DNA of 64,000 bases from Cynocephalus volans (Eukaryota; Chordata; Mammalia; Dermoptera; Cynocephalidae): NCBI RefSeq assembly GCF_027409185.1, contig NC_084474.1, forward strand, positions 7,619,382 to 7,683,381. The letters are read 5' to 3'. This document shows, piece by piece, positions 1-11,439 of the stretch. Under the pieces are notes generated by a model. It did not search any database, had not been told where the DNA came from, and worked only from the letters and a program-made list of their open reading frames with translations. The position numbers and the translations under genes were made by a program. Numbering within the stretch: the stretch's first letter is position 1; the number at the start of each line of letters is the position of its first letter.

Positions 1-807
1 AGAAAAAGCATTTGACAAAATTCAACATCCCCCAAATTCAACATCCCTTCATGATACTCTCAGTAAATTAGGTGAAGAAGGGAAGTGTCTCAACACTATA
101 AAAGCCATAGACAGTAAACCAATCACCAATGTCATCCTGAATGGGGAAAAGCTGAAAACTTTCCCCTTAAGAACAGGAATGAAACAAGGATGTCCACTCT
201 CACCACTCCTATTTAGCATAGTATTGGAAGTACTAGCCAGAGCAATCAGGCAAGAGAAGGAAATAAAGGGCATCCAGATAGGAAAGGGCGAAGTCAAACT
301 GTCCCTGTTTGCAGATGACATGATCTTATATAAAGAAAAACCTAAAGACTCTATTAAGAAACTCTTAGAGCTGATTAACAATTTCAGTAATGTTGCAGGA
401 TACAAAATCAACACCCCAAAATCAAGAGCATTTTAATACTCCAATAAGAAACTAGCAGAAAAAGAAATCAAGAAAGTAAGTCCATTTACAATAGTCTCTA
501 AAAACAAACAAACAAAAACCTAGGAATCAGTTTAACCAAAGAAGTGAAAGATCACTACAATGAGAACTACAAAACATTACTGAAAGAAATTAAAGATGAT
601 ATAAAAAGGTGTAAAGACATTTCATGCTTTTGGATTGGAAGAATTAACATTGTGAAAATGTCCACACTACCCAAAGCAATCTAAAGATTCAATGCAATCC
701 CCATCAATATACCAATGACATTCTTCACAGAAATAGAAAAAAATGACCCTAACATTCATATGGAACAACAAAAGACCCGAAATAGCCAAAGCAATCCTAA
801 TCCTGAG

Positions 808-859
808 TAAATAAAATAAAATAAAATAAATAAAATAAAATAAAATAAAATAAAATAAA
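808..859. repeat. (AAAAT)n microsatellite inside L1 ORF2
   Basis: AAAAT units with one interrupted AAAT unit sit where L1 ORF2 normally continues from an ILSK-like motif. This is a repeat expansion within the dead element. Confidence 0.9.
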
Positions 860-2020
860 GAAGGAGGCAACATGGTACTGTCATAAAACAGACCCTCAGA
901 CCAATGGAACAGAATAGAAAACCTGGGAATCAACCCACATACTTAGAGCCAACTGATCATTGACAAAGGCAGCAAGAACATGCACTGGGGGAAAGACTGC
1001 CTCCTCAATAAATGGTGCTGGGAAAACTGGGCATCCATTTGCAGAAGAATGAAATTGGACTTGTACCACTCACCATATACCAAAACCAACTCAAAATAGA
1101 TTAAAGACTTAAATATAAGACCCAAAGGCATAAAATTACCAAGAGAAGACATAGAAGAAACACCCCAGGAGGTAGGACTGAGCAAAGACTTTATCAATAA
1201 GACCCCAAAAGCACAAGCAACAAAAGAAAAAATAAACCAATGGGGTTACATCAAACTAAAAGCTTCTGCACAGCAAAGGGAACAATCAACAGAGTGGAAA
1301 GACAATGTACGGAAAGGGATAAAATATCTGCAAACTATACATCTGACAAGAGATTAATATTCATAATATATAAGGAATGCAAACAACTACACAGTAAAAA
1401 ACCAAACATCCAATTAAAAAATGGGCAAAGGAGATGAATAGACATTTTTCAAAGGAAGGCATATGAGTGGCCAACAGGTGCATGAAAAAATGCTCAACAT
1501 CACTATGCATCAGGGAAATGCCAATCAAAACCACATTGAGATGTCATCTCACCCCAGTTAGACTGGCTGTTATTAAAAAGACCAAGAATAACAAATGCTG
1601 GCAAGGATGTGGAGAAAACGAACTCTTTTATGCTGTTGGTGGACTGTAAATTAATATAGCCGTTATGGAAAACAGTATGGAGTTTTCTCAGACAACTACA
1701 GATAGGACTGCCATACGATCCAACAATCCCACTGCTGGGTAAATAGGAATGGGAATCATCATGTTGAAGGGACACCTGCACTCCCATGTTCATTGCAGCT
1801 CTATTTACAATAGCCCAAGTGTGGAACCAATGTAAATGTCCATCCACGGATGACTGAATAAGGAAAATTTGGTGTATATACACAATGGAATACTACTCAG
1901 CCATAAAAAAGAATGAAATTCTTCCATTTGTAGCAGCATGGATGAGCCTGGAGAAAATTATGTTAAGTGAAATAAGCCAGACACAGAAAGAGTAATACCA
2001 CATGTCCTCATACATAACTG

Positions 2021-2100
2021 GGAAGGAAAGGAAAGGAAAGGAAAGGGAAAGGGAAAAGGAAAGGAAAGGAAAGGAAACGGAAAGGGAAAAGGAAAGGAAG
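2021..2100. repeat. (GGAAA)n purine tract in L1 3' region
   Basis: An irregular array of GGAAA, GGGAAA and GGAAAA units lies right after the L1 ORF2 end. It is all purine over about 80 bp. Confidence 0.9.
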
Positions 2101-2262
2101 AAACACAATAATGTAATGAACTTTCAAAAGGAGAGAGCAAACCTAAGGATACTAGAGATGAGGTGGAGAGAGGGAGGGGGGTTGGGAATGATGGCCAGGT
2201 TAGGGGCATAAAGAATAATTACAATTTGTAATAGTGAATATGATAATAATAAATAAATAAAA

Positions 2263-2958
2263 ATAAAAATAGAACTACCTCCCATATGATCCAGCAATCC
2301 CACTTCTGGGTATGTAGCCAAAGAAAATGAAATCAGTATGTCGAAGAGACACTTGCACATCCATGCTCTTGCAGCATTGTTCACAATAGCTAAGAGATGG
2401 AATCAAACTAAGTTTCTGTCGATGGGTGAATGGATAAAGAAAACATGATATACATACACAATAGAATATTGCTCAGCCATAAAAAAGAAGGAAGTCCTGC
2501 CTTAGCAGCAACAGGGATGAACCTGAATGACATTGTGCTAAGTGATATAGGCCAGAAACAATGATACATACTGCATGATCTCACTTAATGTGAAATCTAG
2601 AAAAGCAAAACTCATGGAAGTGGAGACTGGAGTGGTGGCTGCCAGGAGGTGGGCAGAGGGGAAATGTCAGTCAAAGGACACAAAGATATAGTTAAGCAGG
2701 ATAAATAAGTTCTGGGATCTAATATACAGTGTGGTGACTATAGTTAATAAAACTATATTTTACACTTGAAATTTGCTAAGAAAACAGATCTAAAGTGTTC
2801 TCACTATGAAAAAAATCTCAACTTTGTGAGGATGGATGTGTCCATCAGCTTGATTTCGGAATCATTTTACAACATATATCAAGACATCATATGGTACACC
2901 TTAGACCTACACAATTTTTACTTGTCAAGTACACCTCAATGAAGATGGAGAAAAATGA
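2263..2958 (+). repeat. Older LINE-1 3'-end fragment
   Basis: The sequence resumes in the L1 ORF2 C-terminal region (ATGATCCAGCAATCCCACTT, ATGGATAAAGAAAACATG). It continues into an older-style 3' UTR (GTTCTGGGATCTAATATACAG and GTGACTATAGTTAATAA-type blocks). It follows directly on the tail of the first L1, so the younger copy may have inserted into this one. Confidence 0.85.
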
Positions 2959-3165
2959 TCATGGGTTGGACTCATGAGTTCAGGTGCTGTCTCCACTACT
3001 TAACAGCTGGTGGCCTCAGGGAAGTGACTTAACCTTTCTGTGTCTCCACTTTTCCATCTATAATTAGGGATAATAATCCCTATTTTACAGGGTTGTTGTG
3101 TATGTATGTAAAACAAGATGGTGCATGCAGAGTGCTCACAGCAGTGCTTACCACAGGGCTGTGTC
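2959..3165 (+). repeat. MIR SINE
   Basis: It has the diagnostic MIR core: a region like GTGACTTAACCTTTCTGTGTC, then TCCATCTATAATTAGGGATAA and GTTGTTGTGT. Sense orientation. Confidence 0.8.
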
Positions 3166-3289
3166 TGCTGGCGTTTAGCTACCAAATTGTCGTGACCTTC
3201 CCAGCCCCTCTTCCAACAGGCCTGGCCTGCAGAGGCTGACTTTTCTGGGACTCCCCGTTATCTCACTGTCATCTGAGAACAACGGGGGT

Positions 3290-3560
3290 GGGGAGTGATT
3301 ATGTGTAGGGACACGTGTGTGAATATGTGTGGGTACTGTGAGCACGCGTGGGGATGAGTGTGGACAAGCAGAGATGGTCCTGGTCATGCGGGCTGTGTGG
3401 AGGGGATAGGCTGTGTGAGGGCAGCTTGTGTGTGGGTGTGGAAGGGCGGGGTGGGCCTGCACAGCTCCTGTGAGTGTGTCGTGGATGCTGTATGTAAGGA
3501 TGTGTGTGTAATGCAAGTGAAGCGGTGTGTGATGAGTGGTGCGTGTGAACGCCCACACTC
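3290..3560. repeat. Degenerate GT-rich low-complexity tract
   Basis: Imperfect GTGTGTG/GTGGG units are spread over about 270 bp. Long open frames on both strands here (for example minus 3175-3582, His/Thr/Ser-rich) are by-products of the dinucleotide composition, not genes. Confidence 0.75.
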
Positions 3561-3784
3561 CACACTCCCACCCCAAGCACACATCTGGAGAGGGGCTTCA
3601 TCAGAGACAAAAGCCCCCACACTGAGGGGACAGTGCCCTTGACTCTGGAACAGACTTGATTCTTTTCTCTCTTCAAAGCTTTCCAGTCTCTTGAAGAAAG
3701 TCTGCTAGCTCAGCAGAGATTAGCCTTAAACCAGATCTGGCTGGGAAAAAAAAAAAGTAAATTAAATTAAACCAAAAGAACTGC

Positions 3785-3960
3785 TCTGTCACTTAGTATT
3801 GTGTGACTTTGGAAAAATTACTTAACCTCCTTGTGCCTCAGTTTTCCACCTGTAATCTAAAGATAAGGATATTAGCCACCTCACAGTGTTATTGTGAACA
3901 GAACAGAGCATGGTGTTAGGATTATTAATATTAGCTATTGTTGCTATTTTCAGCTCCATC
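3785..3960 (+). repeat. MIR SINE
   Basis: MIR core words in order: TGTGTGACTTTGG, TTACTTAACCTCCTTGTGCC, TCAGTTTTCC, AAGATAAGGATATTAG, and a TATTGTGAACAGA tail. Confidence 0.8.
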
Positions 3961-3994
3961 TTTATGTAGATAAATTGGCTAATGGGAAACTCTA

Positions 3995-4572
3995 TACATT
4001 TTTTAATAGACTATATTTTAGAGCAGTTTTGTTCGCAGCAAAATTGAACATAAGATACAGAGATTTCCCACATACCCCCTGCCCCGACACATGCACAACC
4101 TCCTCCAGTATTGACTCTCCCCACAGACCGTGCATTCATTACAATAGATGAACCTACGTGGACACATTGTTATCACCCAAAGTCCATAGTTCACATTAGG
4201 GTTTGCTTTCGGTGTTGTGTGTTCTCTGGGTTTGGACAAAGGTGTCCACCTTCATAGCACCACACAGAGTGTTTGCACTGACCTAAACATCCTCTGTGCT
4301 CTACCTTTTCATCCCTCCCTTCCCCAGCCCCCAGCTCCTGGCAACCACTGATTGTTTTCTCATCTCCATAGTTTTGCCTTTTCCAGAATGTCATGGAGTT
4401 GGAATCACAAAGTGTGCAGCCTTTTCGTATTGGCTTATTCCACTTAGGAAGATACACTTAAGTTTCCTCCATGTCTTTTCATTGGCTTGATAGCTCTTCT
4501 TATTTTTTTTTTTAAGCATTGAATAATATTCCACTGTGTGGAGGTACCACAGTTTATTTATACATTCAACTA
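3995..4572 (-). repeat. LINE-1 (L1M-type) 3' fragment, reverse orientation
   Basis: It matches the reverse-complement L1M text: AGAGCAGTTTTGTTCGCAGC, CACCCAAAGTCCATAGTTCA, GGCAACCACTGATTGT, CCTTTTCCAGAATGTCAT and GAATAATATTCCACTGTGTG. A small T run (4503-4513) interrupts it. Confidence 0.8.
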
Positions 4573-4634
4573 TTGCCTGGGAAGACCCACCGGAGAACAA
4601 GGAAATAAGAGACAGAGGTATTAGCAGTTCTCGC

Positions 4635-5440
4635 AGGCAGAATGATGACCCCCAAAGACATTCACATCCCAAAGAATTCACCCTGAGCCTATGAATATGT
4701 TGTCTTAAAGGGCAAAAGGGACTTTTGAAATGTGATTAAGTGCCTTTCCATGTGGAGATTTTTCTGGATTATCCTGGTGATGTGTCTAGATGTTATGTTT
4801 CCACAAAATCCTTATGTTGGAACCTAACTCCCAAAGAGGTGGGCCTTTGGGAGGTGATCAGGTCGTGAGGGTGCAGCCCTCATAAACAGAATTCGTGCCC
4901 TTGGAAAAGAGGCTGAGGGAGACCCCTAGCCACCTCCACTGTGAGAGGACACAGCTAGAAGTAGAAGGTGACATCTGTGAATCTGGAAGCGACCATCACC
5001 AGACAGTGAATGTGCAGGCACCTTGATCTTGGACCTTCCAGACTCCAGAACTATGAGAAACAAACTTCTGATGTTTATAAGCTGCTCAGTTTACGCTGTA
5101 TTGTTATATGGCAGCCTGAACAGATTGAGACAGCTGGTGAGTCCAATCTAATCACCAGAACCTTTAAAAGCAGACAGCCTTTCCCAGGTGCCACAGAGAG
5201 AAGGGTGAGAAGCCAAAACAAGAGGCAGGAGAAGTGTGAAGCACGAAAGGGACTTTGCACCATTGCTGACTCTGGAGATGAAAGAAGGGGCCGAGCGCAG
5301 GGCTGCAGCCTCTCTGGAGACTGGGATAGCAGGGAACATTCTCATCACGCTCCAGAAGCAGCCAGCCTGCCAGCACCTCAGTGTCAGCCCAGTGAGACCT
5401 GCGTGGCCTTCTGAGCCCCAGAACAGTAAGACACAAAGTC
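4635..5440 (+). repeat. Old LTR-like interspersed repeat, split by a younger MaLR LTR
   Basis: The 5' part (4635-4780) has the block GGCAAAAGGGACTTTTGAAA and ATTATCCTGGTG. The 3' part (from 5133) resumes with GAGTCCAATCTAATCACCAG and ends with CAGCCCAGTGAGACC. These are neighbouring pieces of a very common mammalian repeat, separated by the LTR at 4781-5132. I do not trust my memory for the family name. Confidence 0.65.
4781..5132 (+). mobile_element. ERVL-MaLR solo LTR (MLT1/MST type)
   Basis: TG...CA-bounded LTR with the MaLR signature words GGCCTTTGGGAGGTGATCAG, GCCCTCATAAACAGAATTCG, CACCTTGATCTTGGACCTTC, CCAGAACTATGAGAAACAAA and TGTTATATGGCAGCC. It is flanked by CTGGTGA on both sides (4774-4780 and 5134-5140). 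It is an LTR only, with no internal retroviral genes. Confidence 0.8.
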
Positions 5441-7060
5441 TGAGGTGCTCTGAGCCGCCGCCTTGCGGAACTTGGCTATGGCAGTGACAGCAAGCCAAGG
5501 CATAGCTGAAGGGCGCGGTGGGGGTTGCAGGCAGGCTGAGCAGGGCAGGGCCGAGGCTGGAGCCAGGCGGAGCCGGGCCGGGGCTCTCAGTGGCCGCGGC
5601 TGCCCTTGGCCTGCCATGCCGTCTCATCTCAGAATGAAGTGGCACAGGACGCAGACGGGCACGACCCATGGGAGCCCTGAATGCCAGGCTGGTGAGGACC
5701 GGCTGAGAAGAGCACAGGGGAGAAGCAGGGCAGGAGTGGGTGGCGGGTGAGGAGGCGGAATACCGTACTGTCCCCTCCCCTGCACTGTCCCCTCCTGGCA
5801 GGCGAGCATGTGCTCGGGGCTACCGAGGTCACCTGAGCATGGAATGTAGGGGAGCGCTACTGTTGACTCTACCCAAGAGGCCCTTAAATACACGAGACCA
5901 TGGTGAAACTGTGTTTTAGAAAGTCCCACTGATAATAACTTTAACCTCAAAGCCCAATCTTTCTAATAATGTGATAATTTAAAAGTGGTATGGTTTAAAC
6001 ATATATTTCTCATTTACCTGGTGGGGATAGGAAGAAACAATGTTTTACAAACAAATAAAAATGTGATTAACTGGGAAATATCTAGTGAGCATCTATTTTT
6101 GTCAAGCGTGCAGTGTGCTGTGAGCTGGAGGCACTGTGGCAGCAGTCTGCAGAAACACATCTACTGGCTGAATCAGTTACTATTATACATACACTGTGTT
6201 TACATTATACACGTATGTCTGTATCTAGCAGGGCCCCACAGTCCTCACCAAAGGCCCCTCCTAACCTTCCACCCAGCCACTTCCAGGACCCACCTAGGCA
6301 CCTGGGACTCGGGGCTCCTGCCCCACCGTGCAGCTGGCAGCAGGCTGCCACTCTGTGTCCAGCCACCTCGCGGTGCTTGGCTGTGGTTTGATATGCTCCT
6401 GGGGGTGGGTAGTGCACAGCCTGACAGGCAGTGTCCATGCCGAGCCCTAGCTTCAGGCAGACAGCGCCTTTGCTCTCATAGTCCCCTGGTTATCTCAAGG
6501 TTGCCTGTGCTGACCTTGTGCCAGGCCAAGGCCCGGATAAGGGAGCAGGAAACCCCACGCTCTGCCACCTTGCAGGCAGGTCCAGTGGCCCAGTGTCCTA
6601 CCTGGGATGCATCTCTCTGCACTCAACGAAATGAACACTGTGGTCTGCACCCCACTGACTTGGTTCTCATTTTCTCATTAAATCAGTATGAGGACATATC
6701 AGCTCTTGCCCCAGCAGCTGTGGGCCTGGTGAGTCCTGTCGTGTGACCTCAGCATGGCCCTCAGGTGGCTTCTTGATATGTTTGAAGAATGCGGTCATGC
6801 TCCCTTCAGTAAAGTCTGACTTCACGTCTGTTGTCCTGCTGCAAAGTCCCGTTATGTTGACAGAGATGAGGGTGAGCTGAATTCAACTTTCTTTGTCTTT
6901 GTGTTCCTGCTGAATGATCTTTAGCCTCTTCCCTTTGCCCACATGACCCCCGCCCTCCCTGGGGGTGGGTGACAAGAAAAAGGTTATAAAACACAAAAAT
7001 GCAGAAGAGAGAAACACATCCATGTTCCCTCAAACAGAGTCCCCACGACAGTGGTGTGAG
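5441..7060. other. Unassigned intergenic sequence
   Basis: No gene or repeat family is recognised. The part at 5.45-5.76 kb is GC-rich. An open frame of 253 codons (5985-6746, plus) has no recognisable domain, and its second half has a low-complexity composition. Confidence 0.4.
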
Positions 7061-7064
7061 AACA

Positions 7065-7195
7065 GAGCCACCTGCAGCAAATTCCTGGGCCTCTCTGTGT
7101 CCTGGTTTCTTCCTCTGTAAAACGTAAGAGTTTGGGGAGGATTAGAGATGAGTGTATACTCTGGGTACTCATAAGGTTCCATAACAAACTTTAGC
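7065..7195 (+). repeat. Probable MIR fragment
   Basis: CTGGGCCTCTCTGTGTCC, TTTCTTCCTCTGTAAAACG and GAGGATTAGAGATGAG follow the MIR core order but are diverged. Confidence 0.5.
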
Positions 7196-10125
7196 CACTG
7201 ATGGATGATATGAGCATATGTGTCCGCGTACAGGAAGAAGTAGGGGGAGAAATTCCCATGCAAAGGTGGGCAGTACCTTTACCAAGTGATGCTTAGGACA
7301 CATCTTCACTCCCTGAGCAGTCTCTGGATTCCTTTTAGTCTAACTGGACACTCTGATTTATCACAAGATATGGGACAGTCTCCACATCAAGTGTCTATTC
7401 AATGAGATTTTGCATTCTTTAAACACTGCATTTGGTCATGCCGCCAATAATGGTCAGCTGAAGAGTAGACTCTCTTTACAATTTCAACCATTCTTCTGTG
7501 GAAACTCTAGTGCAATATGCCCCTAGGGAGTGCAAATAATCTGAGAATTTGAGAGATGAGTGGATGCTGCTTTGGAAGGTGATCCTCCAACTCGTGTGAC
7601 TTGGGATTTTGGTAACGTGGAGATATAACTCACTAGCTCTGGGGGCCTAATGACAAGCTGCCAGGTGAGGGCAGGGGATGCTACTGTCCCACCGGCCCTG
7701 CAGCTGGAGTGGGGCCTGCCAGTGATGCCCGCTGCTGTATGACAACCATGGGGCATGAGCGGGAGGTGTGGAGCTCACTATGAGGGGTCCCTGTTGGGGC
7801 CGCCTGCTGCTACTGAGCCCCTGCAAGCAGTGTGGGCACTGGGCACATCGGTCCTGGGGGAAAAGCTTCCAGCATGAGGAAGCCGCTCTCCAGCACCCCA
7901 GGAGCATGTGAGGAAGAAAGGCAGAATGTTCTCTCTTCAGACGGCAGAGAGTGTGCACCGCCAAAAGTGGAATGGCTACTCAGAAAACCCTTCAATAATA
8001 TTCCAGCAGCTGGCTTTGTGCTTGAATTGTTCAAGGGGGAGTGAGAGCTTTTTTCCTTCGAGATTTGAGAGGTACGTAGCAAGAGCAAATTCCTGCGAGG
8101 GACAGAGGGCCAAGAAGGCAGTGTGTTTCCTGGGGCAGGGGTGACAGAGGCAAGTTAAATGCAGTGCCCTGACTTCTCCCACAGACGGGCAAACTCCCAG
8201 AACAACCACACGGCCCAGGATCTGCAACATGCTCGTGATCTCCAGGCCACCTGGGACAGCGCTGGAGTGCTGCCTCCTCTCAGCCACCTTCAAACAGGCT
8301 TTCAGGTTTGGCTGCCAGTGGTTTAAAAGTTCTTCAAGTACAAATGGCGAGGCGAAGGCGGGATGATCCCTGGCGAGTGAGCACTTCCTTAGGGAGTCGT
8401 GTTGCAATGAGGGCAGGAATCAGGCACTGGCCGCCCAAGTGACAGGAAAACGTGCCCGTCACAGCTGACAGGCACCCCTCAGTGTCCCTGCCTGGTGACC
8501 ATCTCATTTAATAGCCCAATTATCCCCTGCGTTGTTTAAAAAGGGTGGCAGGAATGTGACTTTCTCCTTTTGTATCTGCCAAGGAAAACAGCATTGGACA
8601 TTTTACCAGCATCGTGATTGTTCAAGAAATCACTGAGAAAAAATGAAAAGCAAAGGCAACACTGAAGTTCATGCAAAGGTTATGTTCACAGCAGGGGCTG
8701 AGGTAGGCATGAGTGCACAGGCGTCCTGGTGGGCAGCTTCGTTCAGTGGGTTCTGTCTGCAGGAGGGCATGAGAGGTGGCCGGGGATGCAGGGGTGCCAC
8801 ACCACCGCAGCACTATCTGGGGCCTCATCTGGAGCCAGGCACCGTGCGCACAGCTCAGCCCTGGGTCTAGGATCTGCTGCCACCAGTTCAAAGCACCCCA
8901 TGAGGTGGGCGGCAGGCAGGGAGGATGTCTCTCCTGCTCAGCCCTGCTCTACCCACTCCTAGCGGGACGGCTCCATCCTGTCCACCCAAAGTGATGGCAC
9001 CTTTGAGAAATGCACCTGGGGCTGTAAAGGTCTGTACGCATGCATGAGTGTGTGAGTGGTTGGTGAGTTTGTGGATAACATATGTATGTGTACGTGTGCA
9101 TGTATACGTGTGTACGTGAGTGTGTGTGCGTGTTTTGGCCTGGGCAATGTTTTTACAAGAGGAAGGATGCCGCCGCGGGTGTACCGAAGGGTGAGGTGAG
9201 CAGTAGGGCGACGAGTGCACGTTTGGTTCCCAGCATTCACTAAAAAGAGGAAGCCTCAAGGTTCAGACTCCTTGGAAGCAGGGCTTTTTAGATGGGCAAA
9301 ACGGCATCAATATATCAATGTTCAAACAGCAGGACAGCATCCTCCTGCAGGCAACATTCAGTCCTTACGAGGCAGGAAGTCCCAGAAAACAAGTGCCCTT
9401 CTCCCTTCTGCAGATGCAGTGGGGCTGGGGGCCGCCGGCCGCTCAGCGCCTGCAGGTGCGGCTCCACCTTCCTCCCATCCAGGGGCCTGATCCCAGCTCC
9501 AAGTCACCACCAAACACACCCTCCCACCTGGGCGGATCAGACGGGACAGGTGACTGTTGTTTTCTGTTCCTGCTCTTACAGGTGTCTACATTCCTAAGCA
9601 CGTCGTCACGGGCAGCATGTGCAGCAGACAGAATCTTCTTCTGCGCTCCAGCTGGGGGAGGATGGGCCTGCCTGGCTGGGATGCCTTCTAGGTCTGAATC
9701 AGAGCAAGAATAGAAAACTAGCCCTGCCGCCCTGCCCCGGGAAGGGCGGCTGCAGCGTGTCGGTGTTGGCTCAGCCGCACATTCCATTTAGCTAGGAGGC
9801 AGTTAGGGTATGAAAATGGGGAGATCCAGGAGATTTCTACTGAAAAGCAAGGTGGTTTTCTCCACCTTCTATTCTGTGAAACTTAAAAAAAATTTCAGAT
9901 GATATGAGAATTAAAAACCACTTACCTTTCATGGAGATCGATCTGAGGCTCCATAAACTGTGCTTGCTCATCACACTCCTCTGTCTCCCTAGAAGTCAGA
10001 GGCCTGGGAGGGCCTGCGTGGCATGTGGCGGTGGATCCCTGCAACTCTTTCATGCCATGAGTGGGAAGTGTGCTGATACCAACCTTTTTAGGTTTATGTT
10101 ACATTCATCCTTGAAGTGAGCAGCA
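7196..10125. other. Unassigned intergenic sequence
   Basis: No convincing gene or repeat apart from a degenerate TG/TATG tract at about 9025-9140. Open frames on both strands overlap each other and show no domain. Confidence 0.4.
9025..9140. repeat. Degenerate (TG)n/(TATG)n tract
   Basis: Alternating purine-pyrimidine run with GTGTGTGAGTGG, ATATGTATGTGTACGTGTGC and GTGTGTGCGTG. Confidence 0.75.
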
Positions 10126-10129
10126 ATTG

Positions 10130-10370
10130 TAGAGGTTAAACCCTTTGTTGCAGCCTACACAGCAGTGGGACCTACCCAATTGAGTTCCAGTTCCAGCTTT
10201 GCTACTCGTGAGCTCTGTGTCCTTGGATAAGCAGCTCTTTTTTTTTTTTTAAGTGGGGATGGGCATATTTTCTTCGCAGTCCTCACATTTCTGAAGCCAT
10301 GTTCACATGTCCCATGCTAGGCCCAGCATCCACCACATAGGAGATACTCAGTATGTGTTAACTCTCCACC
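10130..10370 (+). repeat. MIR SINE with internal T run
   Basis: MIR-like text TTCCAGCTTTGCTACTCGTG and CTGTGTCCTTGGATAAGCAG is followed by a T run and AAGTGGGGATGGGCA. The end GCATCCACCACATAGGAGAT is MIR/L2-type. Confidence 0.6.
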
Positions 10371-11220
10371 TTTCACCTGAAAGACTTCTAACTGTGGGAA
10401 GATTTGGTCCACCTTGTCTAACAACAACACTGTGGCTATCGTAGCAGCCAAGACAGTTTTAAAACAGGACCTCCATTCTACAGGTGGACAAAGTAGTACC
10501 ATGGGTATGTGTAAGAGGAGGATTATGGGGCAAAGCATGGGAGCAGCCTTACGAGATTGCATATGCACTGAGAAATAGAGAGAGATTTCTTTTGTCAAAG
10601 GGTATTGTGCCATTTTTAATTTGCTAGATGGCAGATAATAGGAAATCACTTCCTCAGGCAGCCTGTCATGAAAAACATACTGTCATTTTCTGTAAATCTG
10701 CCAGTGGCCAAAAGATAGATTCCGATGCCTTTCAAATGATAGCAAGAGAAATGCCCAGCTGCCCAGCGAGGTGTCCCAGGCCCTGCACCGGCCGGCCCAC
10801 CTTGCCGAGCCCTCTGCCGGCCTCTGGCATTTGGGTTCACGCTGCTTTGTTCTATGCCCGGAAGCTCTCCCACCGAATCTTCCATTTATCACCTCCTTAA
10901 CTCTTCTGGGATTTTTTTTTTTTTTTTTTAACTCAAAGTGATCCTGACCTCCTTCCTGCCTACTTATTTTGTGCAGCAAATTATAAGGCATTACCTTGTG
11001 ATCTCCTTGCTCCCTTTGACTTCGTAATTAACCCAGACACGGGTGAAATGCCATCGTCTCTCTTGGTGGTGCCTCGGGGCAGCCTTGGTCCTCACATGTG
11101 CTAATTGTTTGGGAAAAGTGTTTGCTGATTTGATTTTACTCTGTCCACATCTCCACCTCCAGCTCTTCTATGCATGGTTTTATGACACTTGGATTAACCT
11201 ATTCCGTTGCCTAATTATGC
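10371..11220. other. Unassigned intergenic sequence
   Basis: No feature is recognised except a 19-bp T run at about 10911-10929. Confidence 0.4.
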
Positions 11221-11224
11221 TATA

Positions 11225-11437
11225 TAGGGGAACTTTCCAGTAAGATAGACACTAGCCACATGTGGCTGTTTAATTTTAAATATATTAAAATTGAATTAAA
11301 TTAACATTTGGTTTCTCAGGTGGGCTGGCCACACTTCATGTGCTCAGTAGCCACTGTGGCTGGTGGTTACCACCATGGACAGCACAGGTTATAGTGTTTT
11401 CATCACTGCAAAAAGTTCCATTGGATGGCATTGCCGT
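11225..11437. repeat. hAT-like MITE fragment
   Basis: The words ACTAGCCACATGTGGCTG, CATGTGCTCAGTAGCCACTG, GGTTACCACCATGGACAGC and AAAAGTTCCATTGGATGGC match a common nonautonomous mammalian DNA transposon. Its ends are inverted (AACTTTCCAG versus AAAAAGTTCC). Subfamily not assigned. Confidence 0.6.
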
Positions 11438-11439
11438 AT

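Larger units (their letters stand above)
1..2262 (+). repeat. LINE-1 fragment: ORF2 reverse-transcriptase to 3' UTR, cut by the window edge
   Basis: The window opens inside L1 ORF2 (EKAFDKIQH). An open stretch at 179-436 contains the RT region [12 protein letters not shown] and the catalytic FADD (308-319). The frame is then broken many times. The C-terminal region follows (CWQGCGEN near 1600 and TMEYYSAIK-like near 1890), then a 3' UTR ending in an A/T-rich tail near 2262. A short tandem duplication of ATTCAACATCCC near 21-47, an AAAAT expansion at 808-859 and a GGAAA array at 2021-2100 have grown inside it. It is a dead element. Confidence 0.95.

Noticed and set aside
179..436. Intact-looking reverse transcriptase frame
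   Set aside because: It is only a fragment of L1 ORF2 in an element broken by stops and microsatellites; not a functional gene.
3175..3676. His/Ser/Thr-rich minus-strand frames
   Set aside because: They are produced by the degenerate GT-rich tract.
5985..6746. 253-codon open frame on the plus strand
   Set aside because: It is the longest frame outside SNAI2 but has no recognisable domain, has mixed composition with a low-complexity second half, and no supporting promoter, splice or poly(A) signals. Probably chance.
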